From NCBI RefSeq assembly GCF_040436315.1, contig NZ_AP031572.1, positions 3,410,001 through 3,474,000 of the forward strand: a stretch of 64,000 nt of DNA, read 5' to 3'. Shown here in pieces: positions 55,278 to 64,000 of the stretch. Source of the stretch: Synechocystis sp. LKSZ1. GTDB taxonomy: Bacteria > Cyanobacteriota > Cyanobacteriia > Cyanobacteriales > Microcystaceae. Numbering within the stretch: the stretch's first letter is position 1; the number at the start of each line of letters is the position of its first letter. The position numbers and the translations under genes were made by a program. The notes beneath the pieces are model-generated. The model had not been told where the DNA came from. It saw only the letters and a list, made by a program, of their open reading frames with translations, and searched no databases.

Positions 55278-56024
55278 ATGCGTCTTCAGCTCTGCACTTG
55301 GCCCGAAGTTGAAAATTACCTTAAATTTTCTGGGGGCATTATTCTGCCCATTGGCTCTACCGAACAGCACGGGCCCACGGGGTTAATTGGAACAGATGCC
55401 CTTTGTGCCCAGGCCATTGCTGAAGGAGTTGGTGACCAACTCCAGGCCCTGGTGGCTCCCCCGATTAACGTTGGCATGGCCCTGCATCACCTGGCCTTTC
55501 CCGGTAGTATCAGCCTGCGGCCCAGTACGTTAATTCAAGTCATTTTAGATACGGTGACCAGTCTGGCCCGAGCCGGTTTTACTCACTTTTACTTTATCAA
55601 TGGCCACGGCGGCAATATTGCTACTCTCAAGGCGGCTTTTTCTGAAACCTACTATCACCTAGAATCTTTGGGTTTATCCAACGCGAGTGCGGTGCGCTGT
55701 CAAGTGGGCAATTGGTTTATGTGCCGCTCGGTTTATCAATTGGCTAAGGAACTCTACGGCGATCAAGAGGGTTCCCACGCTACTCCCAGTGAAGTGGCCG
55801 TTACCCAATACCTCTATCCCGACCAGATTAAAACAGCGTCTTTGTCCAGTCCCGTGGCCAGTGGTTATCCCATTTACGGGCCCCAGGACTTTGCCAAGCA
55901 TTACCCCGATGGCCGCATGGGTTCAAATCCGGCCCTGGCCACCCCAGAGCATGGCCAACGTTTTTGGGAAGCGGCAGTTAAGGAATTGGCTGAAAGCTAC
56001 CAAAAATTTCTAGAGGCGGATTGA
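55278..56024 (+). CDS. Creatininase family protein
   Basis: 248 residues from ATG 55278; an upstream in-frame start (55221) is less likely. Metal-binding blocks: LPIGSTEQHGP (E and H), GTDALCA (D), FINGHGGN (H), and a late GSHATPSEVAVT (E). Such amidohydrolases act on cyclic amides; the specific substrate is not known here. The family also covers MftE-like peptide trimming enzymes. Confidence 0.85.
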   Translation: MRLQLCTWPEVENYLKFSGGIILPIGSTEQHGPTGLIGTDALCAQAIAEGVGDQLQALVAPPINVGMALHHLAFPGSISLRPSTLIQVILDTVTSLARAGFTHFYFINGHGGNIATLKAAFSETYYHLESLGLSNASAVRCQVGNWFMCRSVYQLAKELYGDQEGSHATPSEVAVTQYLYPDQIKTASLSSPVASGYPIYGPQDFAKHYPDGRMGSNPALATPEHGQRFWEAAVKELAESYQKFLEAD

Positions 56025-56076
56025 TGCTAATCCCCTAAGTGAAGGCTACAGATTTTGCCATCTCTACAATCAATCT

Positions 56077-57699
56077 CTACTCCCACTCGATGGTGCCGGG
56101 GGGCTTGGAGGTAATGTCATAGACGACACGATTCACCCCTTTCACCTCATTGACAATGCGATTGGCAATGGCTTCGAGGACATCGTAGGGGACGCGGGCC
56201 CAGTCGGCGGTCATGCCATCTTCACTGGTGATAAAGCGCAGAACAACAGGATGGGCATAGGTGCGTTGGTCGCCCATTACTCCTACACTGCGGACGGGTA
56301 ACAGCACGGCAAAGGCCTGCCAGTAGTCGTGGTAGATGCCCCGTTTAGAGATTTCATCCCGGACAATAAAGTCTGCATCTCGCAGAATATTAAGACGTTC
56401 GGCTGTGACTTCCCCGATAATGCGAATAGCCAGGCCAGGGCCAGGGAAGGGGTGGCGGCGCACAATTTCCTCCGGTAGGCCAATGGCCCGGCCCAATTTT
56501 CGGACTTCATCCTTAAAGAGTTTGCGCAGGGGTTCGACTAATTTAAAACGTAAATTTTTGGGCAGGCCCCCGACATTGTGATGGCTTTTAATTTTAACGG
56601 CGACCCGTTCCCCAGTTTTCGGATCGACATTACTATCGGCGGATTCGATCACATCGGGATAAAGCGTCCCCTGGGCCAGGTAATCAAAGGGGCCAAGACG
56701 ATTCGACTCTTCTTCAAAAACCCGAATAAACTCATGGCCAATGCGACGGCGTTTTTCCTCTGGATCGGTGATGCCCACCAACTGGGCCAAAAAGCGTTCC
56801 CGCGCATTGACGTACTGCACTGGAATATGGAATTGCTGATCAAAGAGTTCCACTAGGCGTTCCGGCTCTCCCTTACGCATAAAACCCTGGTCGATAAACA
56901 TACAGGTCAACTGGTCGCCAATGGCCCGGTGCAATAGAAAGGCCAAGGTAGATGAATCGACTCCCCCCGACAGGGCCAAAAGAACCCGCTTATCCCCGAC
57001 ACGCTGACGAATATCCCGCACCGACTCTTCCACAAAGGCCTCCGTGGTCCAGGTCGGCTCACAGTGACAGATGTGGTAAACAAAATTACGAATCAGGGCA
57101 ATGCCCCCCACGGAATGAACCACTTCCGGGTGAAACTGGACACCAAAGAGTCGTTTGTCGTGGTCGGCAATGGCGGCACAGGGCGTATTTTCGGTGTGGG
57201 CCAGGATCTCGAAGCCGGTGGGTAGGGTCACGCAGGAATCGCCGTGGCTCATCCACATGGTCGCGCCATCCTCCACGTTGGTGAGGAGATCGATGGGGTC
57301 ATCAATGCAGAGGGAAGCTTTGCCGTATTCTCCCCGTTTGGCCCGTTCGACGGTACCCCCCAATTGTTTCACCATCAACTGCATCCCGTAGCAAACCCCC
57401 AGCACCGGAATCCCTAACTGCCAAATTGCCGGATCACACTGGGGCGCTTCGGGGTCATAGACCGAATTAGGCCCCCCCGATAAAATAATGCCTTTGGGGT
57501 TGATAGCCTGGAGTTGTTCCGCCGTCGTGCGGTAGGACAAGACCTCAGAATAGACCTGGGTTTCCCGAATGCGGCGGGCGATCAACTCTGAATACTGGGA
57601 ACCGAAATCAAGAATGACAATGATTTGTTGTTTGAGGGATTGCAGGGGGGAGAGCGGCAGAGCAGAATCCGCCTGGGGAGCAACGGTGGAAGCAGTCAT
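56077..57699 (-). CDS. guaA: GMP synthase (glutamine-hydrolysing)
   Basis: 540 residues. N-terminal amidotransferase (GVCYGMQL with the nucleophilic Cys, [12 protein letters not shown]) and ATP pyrophosphatase ([14 protein letters not shown]), then the dimerisation domain ending [17 protein letters not shown]. Makes GMP from XMP. Confidence 0.97.
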   Translation of the reverse strand: MTASTVAPQADSALPLSPLQSLKQQIIVILDFGSQYSELIARRIRETQVYSEVLSYRTTAEQLQAINPKGIILSGGPNSVYDPEAPQCDPAIWQLGIPVLGVCYGMQLMVKQLGGTVERAKRGEYGKASLCIDDPIDLLTNVEDGATMWMSHGDSCVTLPTGFEILAHTENTPCAAIADHDKRLFGVQFHPEVVHSVGGIALIRNFVYHICHCEPTWTTEAFVEESVRDIRQRVGDKRVLLALSGGVDSSTLAFLLHRAIGDQLTCMFIDQGFMRKGEPERLVELFDQQFHIPVQYVNARERFLAQLVGITDPEEKRRRIGHEFIRVFEEESNRLGPFDYLAQGTLYPDVIESADSNVDPKTGERVAVKIKSHHNVGGLPKNLRFKLVEPLRKLFKDEVRKLGRAIGLPEEIVRRHPFPGPGLAIRIIGEVTAERLNILRDADFIVRDEISKRGIYHDYWQAFAVLLPVRSVGVMGDQRTYAHPVVLRFITSEDGMTADWARVPYDVLEAIANRIVNEVKGVNRVVYDITSKPPGTIEWE

Positions 57700-57843
57700 T
57701 GTCAGAGGGCAAGGAAAGGGTTGATATTCCTACAAATATATCAGAGTTACCGCAGACCCCGGCGTTGTCTTGCATCTGCTGGAAGCATCCCTTATGATCT
57801 TCAAAAAGTTCTCCAAATGTCCAAAGGCGGCAAGGCTTAGGGT

Positions 57844-59028
57844 ATGTCAAAAATTGAAACTAGAACCGAACCGATGGTTCTCAACATGGGCCCCCACCAT
57901 CCGTCCATGCACGGGGTTCTGCGGCTGATCGTCACCCTAGACGGGGAGGATGTCGTAGATTGTGAACCGGTCATTGGCTACTTACACCGGGGCATGGAAA
58001 AAATCGCTGAGAATCGTACTAATATTATGTACGTCCCCTACGTCAGTCGCTGGGACTACGCCGCCGGGATGTTTAACGAGGCCATCACGGTTAACGCCCC
58101 AGAAAAATTGGCCGATATTGAAGTCCCCAAACGGGCCCAATATATCCGGGTGATCATGCTGGAACTGAACCGGATCGCCAATCACCTCCTCTGGCTTGGC
58201 CCCTTCATGGCAGACGTCGGTGCCCAAACCCCCTTCTTTTACATTTTCCGAGAACGGGAAATGATCTACGACCTCTGGGAAGCGGCTTCCGGCATGCGTC
58301 TGATCAACAATAACTATTTCCGCATTGGCGGGGTGGCGGTTGATCTCCCCTACGGCTGGAATGATAAGTGTGCCGATTTCTGCGATTACTTCTTGCCTAA
58401 GGTCGATGAGTACGAAAAACTGATCACCGATAACCCGATCTTCCGCCGTCGTGTGGAAGGGGTCGGCACGATTACCCGAGAAGAAGCCATTAACTGGAGT
58501 CTTTCTGGCCCGATGCTCCGGGCTTCAGGAGTAAAGTGGGATCTGCGTAAGGTAGATCACTACGAGTGTTATGACGAACTCGATTGGGACGTCCAATATG
58601 AGACGGCAGGGGACTGTTTTGCCCGTTATCTGGTGCGGATTCGGGAAATGCGGGAATCGGTCAAAATTATTCGCCAGGGCCTGGCGGGAATGCCCGGTGG
58701 CCCCTACGAAAATCTTGAGGCCAAACGCCTACAGGAAGGCAAAAAATCCGAATGGAATGATTTCCAATATCAGTACATTGCCAAGAAAGTGGCCCCGACC
58801 TTCAAAATTCCCAAGGGAGAACACTACGTCCGCCTCGAAAGTGGTAAAGGAGAACTTGGTATTTTTATTCAGGGCAACGATGACGTCTTCCCCTGGCGCT
58901 GGAAGATTCGGGCCCCGGACTTCAATAACCTCCAAATTCTGCCCCATCTACTCAAGGGAGTAAAAGTGGCCGACATTATGGCCATCTTGGGCAGTATTGA
59001 TGTGATTATGGGATCCGTTGACCGCTAA
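57844..59028 (+). CDS. ndhH: NAD(P)H-quinone oxidoreductase subunit H
   Basis: 394 residues. [15 protein letters not shown] at the start, [18 protein letters not shown], and a late [20 protein letters not shown]. Part of the NDH-1 complex for cyclic electron flow and respiration in thylakoids. Full length. It lies apart from ndhA-I-G-E, as in other cyanobacteria. Confidence 0.97.
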   Translation: MSKIETRTEPMVLNMGPHHPSMHGVLRLIVTLDGEDVVDCEPVIGYLHRGMEKIAENRTNIMYVPYVSRWDYAAGMFNEAITVNAPEKLADIEVPKRAQYIRVIMLELNRIANHLLWLGPFMADVGAQTPFFYIFREREMIYDLWEAASGMRLINNNYFRIGGVAVDLPYGWNDKCADFCDYFLPKVDEYEKLITDNPIFRRRVEGVGTITREEAINWSLSGPMLRASGVKWDLRKVDHYECYDELDWDVQYETAGDCFARYLVRIREMRESVKIIRQGLAGMPGGPYENLEAKRLQEGKKSEWNDFQYQYIAKKVAPTFKIPKGEHYVRLESGKGELGIFIQGNDDVFPWRWKIRAPDFNNLQILPHLLKGVKVADIMAILGSIDVIMGSVDR

Positions 59029-59050
59029 ATTCTGGAGGGGATTGGCTTGT

Positions 59051-59548
59051 CTAGCGACGGCGCTGGGCGAACCAATCCTGTAGGAGTTGGCGGCATTCCC
59101 GTTCTCGAATGCCGGTAATGCTTGGTAGGCAATGGTTGGAAGCCGGGCTATCGGGTAAATTCAAGACGGTATGAATAGTGCCAGTCTTGGGGTCGGCGGC
59201 CCCGTAAACCAATAACCCTAAACGGGCCTGAAGAATGGCCCCGGTACACATGGGGCAAGGTTCCAGGGTGACGTAGAGAATGCAGTCTTCTAGGCGCCAA
59301 TGCTGACGGTGTTGACTGGCTAGGCGCAGGGCCAGCAATTCCGCATGGGCCGTCGGGTCTTGGTCTCGTTCTTTGCGGTTGGCCGCTCGGGCCAGACAAT
59401 GACCCTGCTGATCCACGATGACTGCTCCCACAGGGATTTCCCCCTCCTCCCCAGCCGTTCGGGCCAGGGCCAGGGCCTGGCCCATCCAGTCATAATGTTG
59501 GTCATAGGCCGCCGCCGTCAGTTGGGGGCGCAATTTCGACCAGTTCAC
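59051..59548 (-). CDS. tadA: tRNA adenosine(34) deaminase
   Basis: 165 residues. Zinc site HAELLAL plus PCPMCTGAILQARLG. Converts A34 to inosine in tRNA-Arg(ACG). Begins directly after the argF stop (59549), so it is co-transcribed with it. Confidence 0.94.
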   Translation of the reverse strand: MNWSKLRPQLTAAAYDQHYDWMGQALALARTAGEEGEIPVGAVIVDQQGHCLARAANRKERDQDPTAHAELLALRLASQHRQHWRLEDCILYVTLEPCPMCTGAILQARLGLLVYGAADPKTGTIHTVLNLPDSPASNHCLPSITGIRERECRQLLQDWFAQRRR

Positions 59549-60475
59549 CTAGAGGAGGCCCAATAGACTAACCAGCAGGGCCTTTTGGGCATGGAGGCGG
59601 TTTTCTGCTTGATCCCAAACCCGAGATTGAGGGCCTTCTAAAACCGCTTCTGTAATTTCCTCGCCCCGGTGGGCCGGTAAACAATGGAGCACAATGGCCT
59701 GGGGATCGGCTTGCTGGAGCAGCGCTTGATTGACCTGATAGGGTTGAAAGAGCGGAATACGGGCATCGGCCAAATCCTCTTGCCCCATACTGGCCCAGAC
59801 ATCGGTATAGAGAATATGGGCCCCTTCTGCAGCGGCCTGGGGATCGTCTGTTAGCGTAATTTTCGTGCCAGGGGCCGCCAATTTTCGGGCCAGGGCCACG
59901 ATCTCTGGAGCGGGTTGAAAGCCATCGGGTGTCGCCATGCGGACATTCATGCCCATCATGGCCCCCGCCAGTAGAAGGGAATGGGCCACATTATTACCAT
60001 CGCCGAGGTAGGTGATGGTCAAACCCGTAATCTGGCCAAAACAGGCCTGAATCGTTTGTAAATCCGCCAAAATCTGACAGGGATGCTCCAGGTCAGTCAA
60101 GGCATTAATCACGGGAATTTGGACGTAATCGGCAAAGGTTTGCAAATCTTCCTGGCGATAGGTACGAATGGCCACGATATCTAGATAGCGGTCTAGCACC
60201 CTGGCCGTATCCTGGAGCGGTTCCCCCCGGCCCACCTGGGTCTGGCTCGGATTCAAATCCAGCACTTGACCCCCCAGTTGGTACATAGCAACGCTAAAGG
60301 ACACGCGAGTGCGGGTAGAGGCCTTGGAAAACAGCAACCCCAGTACCTTGTCACAGCGGGGGGCCAGTTTCCCCGCCTTGAGGTCGGCCGCTAGTTGTAA
60401 AAGGTCGGTCATTTCCTCGGGAGTGAGGTCGCTAATGGCCAAGAGGTCTCGTCCTTTTAAGCTTGCAATGCCCAT
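59549..60475 (-). CDS. argF: Ornithine carbamoyltransferase
   Basis: 308 residues. Carbamoyl phosphate motif SKASTRTRVSF, HPCQILADLQT, DVWASMGQE and the ornithine loop HCLPAHRGEEI. Arginine synthesis. Ends one base before tadA. Confidence 0.96.
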   Translation of the reverse strand: MGIASLKGRDLLAISDLTPEEMTDLLQLAADLKAGKLAPRCDKVLGLLFSKASTRTRVSFSVAMYQLGGQVLDLNPSQTQVGRGEPLQDTARVLDRYLDIVAIRTYRQEDLQTFADYVQIPVINALTDLEHPCQILADLQTIQACFGQITGLTITYLGDGNNVAHSLLLAGAMMGMNVRMATPDGFQPAPEIVALARKLAAPGTKITLTDDPQAAAEGAHILYTDVWASMGQEDLADARIPLFQPYQVNQALLQQADPQAIVLHCLPAHRGEEITEAVLEGPQSRVWDQAENRLHAQKALLVSLLGLL

Positions 60476-60765
60476 AGCCGTTGAATTTTTCCTATCGTCG
60501 GGATTTTGAATAAGCCTTTATTGTATCCCGGCGATTTCCCTTTCCCCTGCCGCCCCATCTGAGAACGCTAACATCGTTGTGACCGAACAAAATTATCGGC
60601 TAGCTAAATTTGGAATTTGAGCTTAGGATTTGTAGAGTGATAACTACATCTGGCGCAACAGCCCTGCCCTGGACACCACATATATAGCCTCGATTCCCTT
60701 GGCTCGATGATCTTTCCCCCCGCGGCTGTGCTAAGATATCCTCCCCTCTTCTCCCAGCGTTCTTC

Positions 60766-63072
60766 ATGCAACCGACCCTTTCCGCCCCGACTGCTCCCCT
60801 GGCCAGCCCCCGCTCTGCAACCGTTGCTAGTCCTGGCCTGACGAGCACCAGCCATCGCATCAAGGTTATTCGTCGGGATGGTTCGAGTACAACACTCAAC
60901 ATTGGTAAGATCCGGGCCGTCGTGGATTGGGCCTGTACGGGGTTAGAGGTCAACGCCATTGCCCTGGAGGCTGGCCTGACGACTCGCCTACGGGATGGCA
61001 TTAGTACCCGCGAGATTCAAGACAACCTGATCAGTTGTGCCTTGGAAATGTGTAGTCCCGATGAACCGGATTGGCGCTACGTTGCCGGGCGTTTACAGAT
61101 CTGGAGTCTCTGGAAAGATACCCTGGTCAGCCGGGGTTACCAGTACGGGCAATACCTAAAAACAGTACAAGCCAAGGTTGCGGCGCATCAGTACGACGAA
61201 CGCATCCTCATCTACAGCGAAGAGGAACTCAAGGAAGCGGGTTATTGGATTAACGCGGACTGGGATACCGACTACGACTACGCTGGAGCCGTTCTACTTA
61301 CCAGCCGCTATCTTTTGCCCGATGAACTTCCCCAGGAGGCCCTGTTAACCTGCGCCCTGCTCCTGGCTAGTGTCGAGGCCCCCGAGAATCGATTGAAGTG
61401 GGCTCGCCGTTTCTACGAGGCCATTGCCGCCCGCAAGATTTCCCTGGCGACTCCCATCCTGGCCAATCTGCGGGTACCGGGGGGGTCCCTCACCTCCTGC
61501 TTCATTATTGCCATGGAGGATAACCTCGAAAGTATCTTTGGGGAAGTGACCAATACGGCTCGGATTTCTAAAAATGGCGGTGGGGTCGGGGTAAATGTCT
61601 CGCGCATCCGGGCCACCGGCAGTTGGGTGATGCAAAAAGCCAATGCCTCCGGGGGAGTGATTCCCTGGATTAAGCTCCTCAACGATACGGCCATTGCGGT
61701 GAACCAAGGGGGCCGTCGGGCTGGGGCCGTCACCGTTGGACTGGATGTCTGGCATATGGATGTGCCCGAATTTCTAGAAATGCAAGCCGAGAATGGCGAC
61801 CAGCGTCGCAAGGCCTACGATATTTTTCCCCAGCTTATTCTTCCCGATGAGTTTATGCGCCGGGTGATTGCGAAGGAAGATTGGACTCTGGTGGATCCCT
61901 ACGAAGTCCAGGCCAACCTGGGCATTGACCTGGCCACCCTCTGGGGCCAAGATTTTGATCAGGCCTATCAACGCATTGAGGCGGAACTGGACCAAAAAAT
62001 TACCCTCTACAAGCGCATTAATGCCCGCGAACTGTTTAAGCACATCATGCGGGCCCAGGTGGAAACGGGGATGCCCTACCTGGCCTTTAAGGACACCCTG
62101 AACCGAGCCAATCCCAACAAGCACGATGGCTATATTCCAGGGGTTAATCTTTGTACTGAATCCTTTAGTAACGTTACCCCAGGACAAACAGCTCACTGCT
62201 GTAATCTGGTCAGCCTCAACTTGGCCAACCTGGATGATAAAGACCTACCCCAGATGAGTCAGATCGCGGTGCGTCTGCTGGATAACACCATTGACCTCAC
62301 CCATCCCCCCTTTGCCGAGGCCCAGGAGCATAATCGCCGTTACCGCACCATTGGTGTGGGTTGCATGGGCCTGGCGGATTGGCTGGCCAAACGTCGTCTC
62401 AGCTACGACAGTTTGACGGAAATTAACCGTCTCTTTGAAGAAATGGGCTACTGGTGTACCCAGGCCTCCATGGAGTTAGCCAAGGAACGGGGCTTTTATC
62501 CAGCCTTCCCCGGTAGTGATTGGAGCCAGGGCCTGCTGATCGGTTCTAAGCCTGTGGCGTGGTTTAGCCAAAACGCCGCCAAGCCAGAGCGCTGGGCCAA
62601 ATTAGCGGACGATATCCAGACCTACGGCATCCGTAATTCCCACATTACCGCCATTGCCCCCAATACCTCTTCGTCCCTGGTACAGGGCTGTACCGCCAGT
62701 ATTTTGCCGGTTTATAGCCGCTTTTTCTACGACAAATGGGCCAAGGGCACCGTCCCCATCGCGCCCCCCTTCATCAATAACTGTTTCTGGTTTTATCCCG
62801 AAAACAAGACCCTGAATCAAGTCAAGGTCGTCAAGGCCGTAGCGGCTATGCAACAGTGGATTGATACCGGGATTTCCATGGAGTTGCTGTTTAACCTCAA
62901 TCAAGGGGTCTATTTCCCTGACGATCCGGAGCGGAGCCTCAACGCCAAGGATATTTTTGAGACGCTAGTACTGGCCTGGGAATCGGGTTGCAAGGCCATT
63001 TACTATATCCGCACCGTCCAAAAAGACAACTTTAAAGAAGCAGACGCCGATTGTGTCGCCTGTGCCAACTAG
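60766..63072 (+). CDS. nrdA: Class I ribonucleotide reductase alpha subunit
   Basis: 768 residues. N-terminal ATP-cone (KVIRRDGSSTTLNIGKIRAVVDWA), active-site cysteines in GGSLTSCFI, NLCTES and AHCCNLVSLNLANL, and a C-terminal thiol pair CVAC for re-reduction. Makes dNDPs. The 290 bases upstream (60476-60765) hold only divergent promoters; I see no NrdR box or riboswitch. The beta subunit gene is not in the window. Confidence 0.95.
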   Translation: MQPTLSAPTAPLASPRSATVASPGLTSTSHRIKVIRRDGSSTTLNIGKIRAVVDWACTGLEVNAIALEAGLTTRLRDGISTREIQDNLISCALEMCSPDEPDWRYVAGRLQIWSLWKDTLVSRGYQYGQYLKTVQAKVAAHQYDERILIYSEEELKEAGYWINADWDTDYDYAGAVLLTSRYLLPDELPQEALLTCALLLASVEAPENRLKWARRFYEAIAARKISLATPILANLRVPGGSLTSCFIIAMEDNLESIFGEVTNTARISKNGGGVGVNVSRIRATGSWVMQKANASGGVIPWIKLLNDTAIAVNQGGRRAGAVTVGLDVWHMDVPEFLEMQAENGDQRRKAYDIFPQLILPDEFMRRVIAKEDWTLVDPYEVQANLGIDLATLWGQDFDQAYQRIEAELDQKITLYKRINARELFKHIMRAQVETGMPYLAFKDTLNRANPNKHDGYIPGVNLCTESFSNVTPGQTAHCCNLVSLNLANLDDKDLPQMSQIAVRLLDNTIDLTHPPFAEAQEHNRRYRTIGVGCMGLADWLAKRRLSYDSLTEINRLFEEMGYWCTQASMELAKERGFYPAFPGSDWSQGLLIGSKPVAWFSQNAAKPERWAKLADDIQTYGIRNSHITAIAPNTSSSLVQGCTASILPVYSRFFYDKWAKGTVPIAPPFINNCFWFYPENKTLNQVKVVKAVAAMQQWIDTGISMELLFNLNQGVYFPDDPERSLNAKDIFETLVLAWESGCKAIYYIRTVQKDNFKEADADCVACAN

Positions 63073-63076
63073 GGCC

Positions 63077-63616
63077 ATGGAGAACTTTGTCCTTACGCCC
63101 TTTACCCCCCTCGCTGCTTTGGACGGGATTACCCTAGCGGGCCAGGTACAACACCAGGGCCTCCAACTAGACCTCTGCTACCGCTTGGGGGGAGACCTGG
63201 GTCGGCTCCAACTTCCCCCAGCGGCCCAGCAGCCCGAACGTCAAGATTATCTCTGGCAACAGACTTGCTTGGAGTTTTTTCTGGCCCCCCAGGGCCAAGC
63301 CCATTATTGGGAATTTAATCTATCTCCCGCGGGCCATTGGAACTGTTATCGCTTTGAGCAGTATCGCCAGGGTATGGCCCCCGAAGTGGCCTATGGGGCC
63401 CTGCCCTTCCAGGTCGAGTATCAGCCCGAGCAGTTGACCCTGCACCTCCGCTTAGACTTGAGTCCGATGCTGACAGGGCCAGAAATTTTAGAGATGGGGA
63501 TTACCGCAGTGCTGGCAGCCAAGGCCGGAGACCTGAGCTATTGGGCCCTGACCCACCCCGGCCCCGTTGCCGATTTTCACCGTCGAGAGAGTTTTTGTCT
63601 GGCCCTGGCCCCCTAA
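63077..63616 (+). CDS. DOMON-like domain protein
   Basis: 179 residues from ATG 63077 (MENFVLTPFTPLAAL). DYLWQQTCLEFFLAPQG, YWEFNLSPAGHWNCYRFEQYRQGM and a final YWALTHPGPVADFHRRESF are typical of the cyanobacterial DOMON-like family. These beta-sandwich domains bind haem or sugar in other contexts; no role known here. The stop overlaps the convergent gene by 4 bases. Confidence 0.8.
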   Translation: MENFVLTPFTPLAALDGITLAGQVQHQGLQLDLCYRLGGDLGRLQLPPAAQQPERQDYLWQQTCLEFFLAPQGQAHYWEFNLSPAGHWNCYRFEQYRQGMAPEVAYGALPFQVEYQPEQLTLHLRLDLSPMLTGPEILEMGITAVLAAKAGDLSYWALTHPGPVADFHRRESFCLALAP

Positions 63617-63999
63617 AGATGAAGTTGGATTTCTCGCTTACTGAAGGGTAAATCTTGGTTAATCGCCTCAATTTCCGCCTGCTCCATCTGGTTAATTTCA
63701 TCAATGTAGTAGTTGAGGATTTGGCTCATTTTGGGATGGTAGAAGCGATGGAGGCTGTAGTTGGGGGTGGCGGGAAAACCCCGACGCCGTTTGTGGCGGC
63801 CGCCGGCCCCCGGATCAAATAGCGTAATGCCCTGGGCAATGGCCCATTCGATGGGACGGTAGTAGCAAGCCTCGAAATGCAGACAGTCGTAGTCTTGGTA
63901 ACTGCCCCAATAGCGGCCGTAGAGGCGGTCATTTTTATAGAGACAAAACGATAGGCCAACGGGATGCTCAGGGTCGCCGGTATGGGCGGTAACTAATAG
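63613..63999 (-). CDS. GNAT/COG3146 (DUF482) acyltransferase, C-terminal part
   Basis: 128 residues up to the window edge; the N-terminal part is outside. The blocks GLSFCLYKNDRLYGRYWG, LHFEACYYRPIEWAIAQG, DPGAGGRHKRRRGFPATPN and SLHRFYHP match the COG3146 group (peptidogalycan biosynthesis/N-acyltransferase, DUF482). The real substrate is unknown. Convergent with the DOMON-like gene. Confidence 0.85.
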   Translation of the reverse strand, partial: LLVTAHTGDPEHPVGLSFCLYKNDRLYGRYWGSYQDYDCLHFEACYYRPIEWAIAQGITLFDPGAGGRHKRRRGFPATPNYSLHRFYHPKMSQILNYYIDEINQMEQAEIEAINQDLPFSKREIQLHL

Positions 64000-64000
64000 A

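Noticed and set aside
60600-61001. 133-codon frame opposite the start of nrdA
   Set aside because: Overlaps the ATP-cone coding sequence and has no conserved look.

Overview
The window is chromosomal DNA from a cyanobacterium. This rests on the gene set: CP12, NdhH, MenF and MenA (phylloquinone pathway), the carboxysome shell protein CcmO, a CruP-type lycopene cyclase paralogue, an NblB-like HEAT-repeat protein, a hydrogenase maturation protease of HoxW type, and the run rplS - trnW - secE - nusG - rplK - rplA - rplJ - rplL. CcmO and CP12 point to a beta-carboxysome cyanobacterium. The DNA is gene dense, of moderate GC, very rich in GGCC words and almost without the HIP1 octamer (I saw one). 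I saw no rRNA, CRISPR array, transposase or prophage. I do not name a species.

Layout. 1-7 kb: end of a membrane protein, an NblB-like protein, glmM, two small conserved proteins, cp12, trpS and a MetF-like reductase. 6.9-10.9 kb: ribosomal protein and transcription/secretion cluster with tRNA-Trp, an rplJ leader and a terminator. 11.3-13.1 kb: a three-gene nitrile hydratase / thiocyanate hydrolase-like operon in which the beta subunit is split into two separate genes in swapped order around alpha. 13.1-19.6 kb: an FTR1 iron permease with a small membrane partner, DUF4253 protein, secreted nuclease, tRNA-Gly, hisIE, trxA, pcrA. 19.8-24.4 kb: YgiB/YgiC-like pair, ferritin-like protein, unknown gene plus hydrogenase protease, PIN toxin-antitoxin pair. 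24.5-37.6 kb: transglutaminase lipoprotein, glyQ, amino-acid transporter ATPase, SUI1, an AT-rich putative glycosyltransferase, FKBP, aroK, a GT2 enzyme and the divergent menF/menA pair. 37.8-47.2 kb: sucCD, response regulator, ccmO, cruP, pyrR, a class A PBP and an MFS transporter. 47.3-51.9 kb: an NrtR-type Nudix regulator divergent from a kinase - cysteine hydrolase - VWA operon. 51.9-64 kb: tilS, an AT-rich patch of tiny unknown genes, an OmpR-family regulator, creatininase-like protein, guaA, ndhH, tadA, argF, nrdA, a DOMON-like protein and a truncated acetyltransferase.

Three places deserve most attention. First, the permuted three-gene nitrile hydratase-like operon. Second, the NrtR-controlled operon: two perfect 21-bp ATAGTGT-N7-ACACTAT palindromes lie at a consensus promoter ahead of a YegI-like kinase with a zinc ribbon, a nicotinamidase/isochorismatase-fold hydrolase and a VWA protein. 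It resembles the known kinase-phosphatase-VWA (TerY-P) triads, but with a hydrolase in the phosphatase slot. Third, the sucCD pair, in which the phosphohistidine and its partner glutamate of succinyl-CoA synthetase are replaced (H246 to N, E208 to Q) and the opposing glycine loop in the beta chain is also lost.

Most other genes are ordinary housekeeping genes. Starts were moved inward where a conserved N-terminus or a signal peptide decides the choice; this is stated per gene. All functional calls are from reading the sequence and from memory of families; no database search was run.
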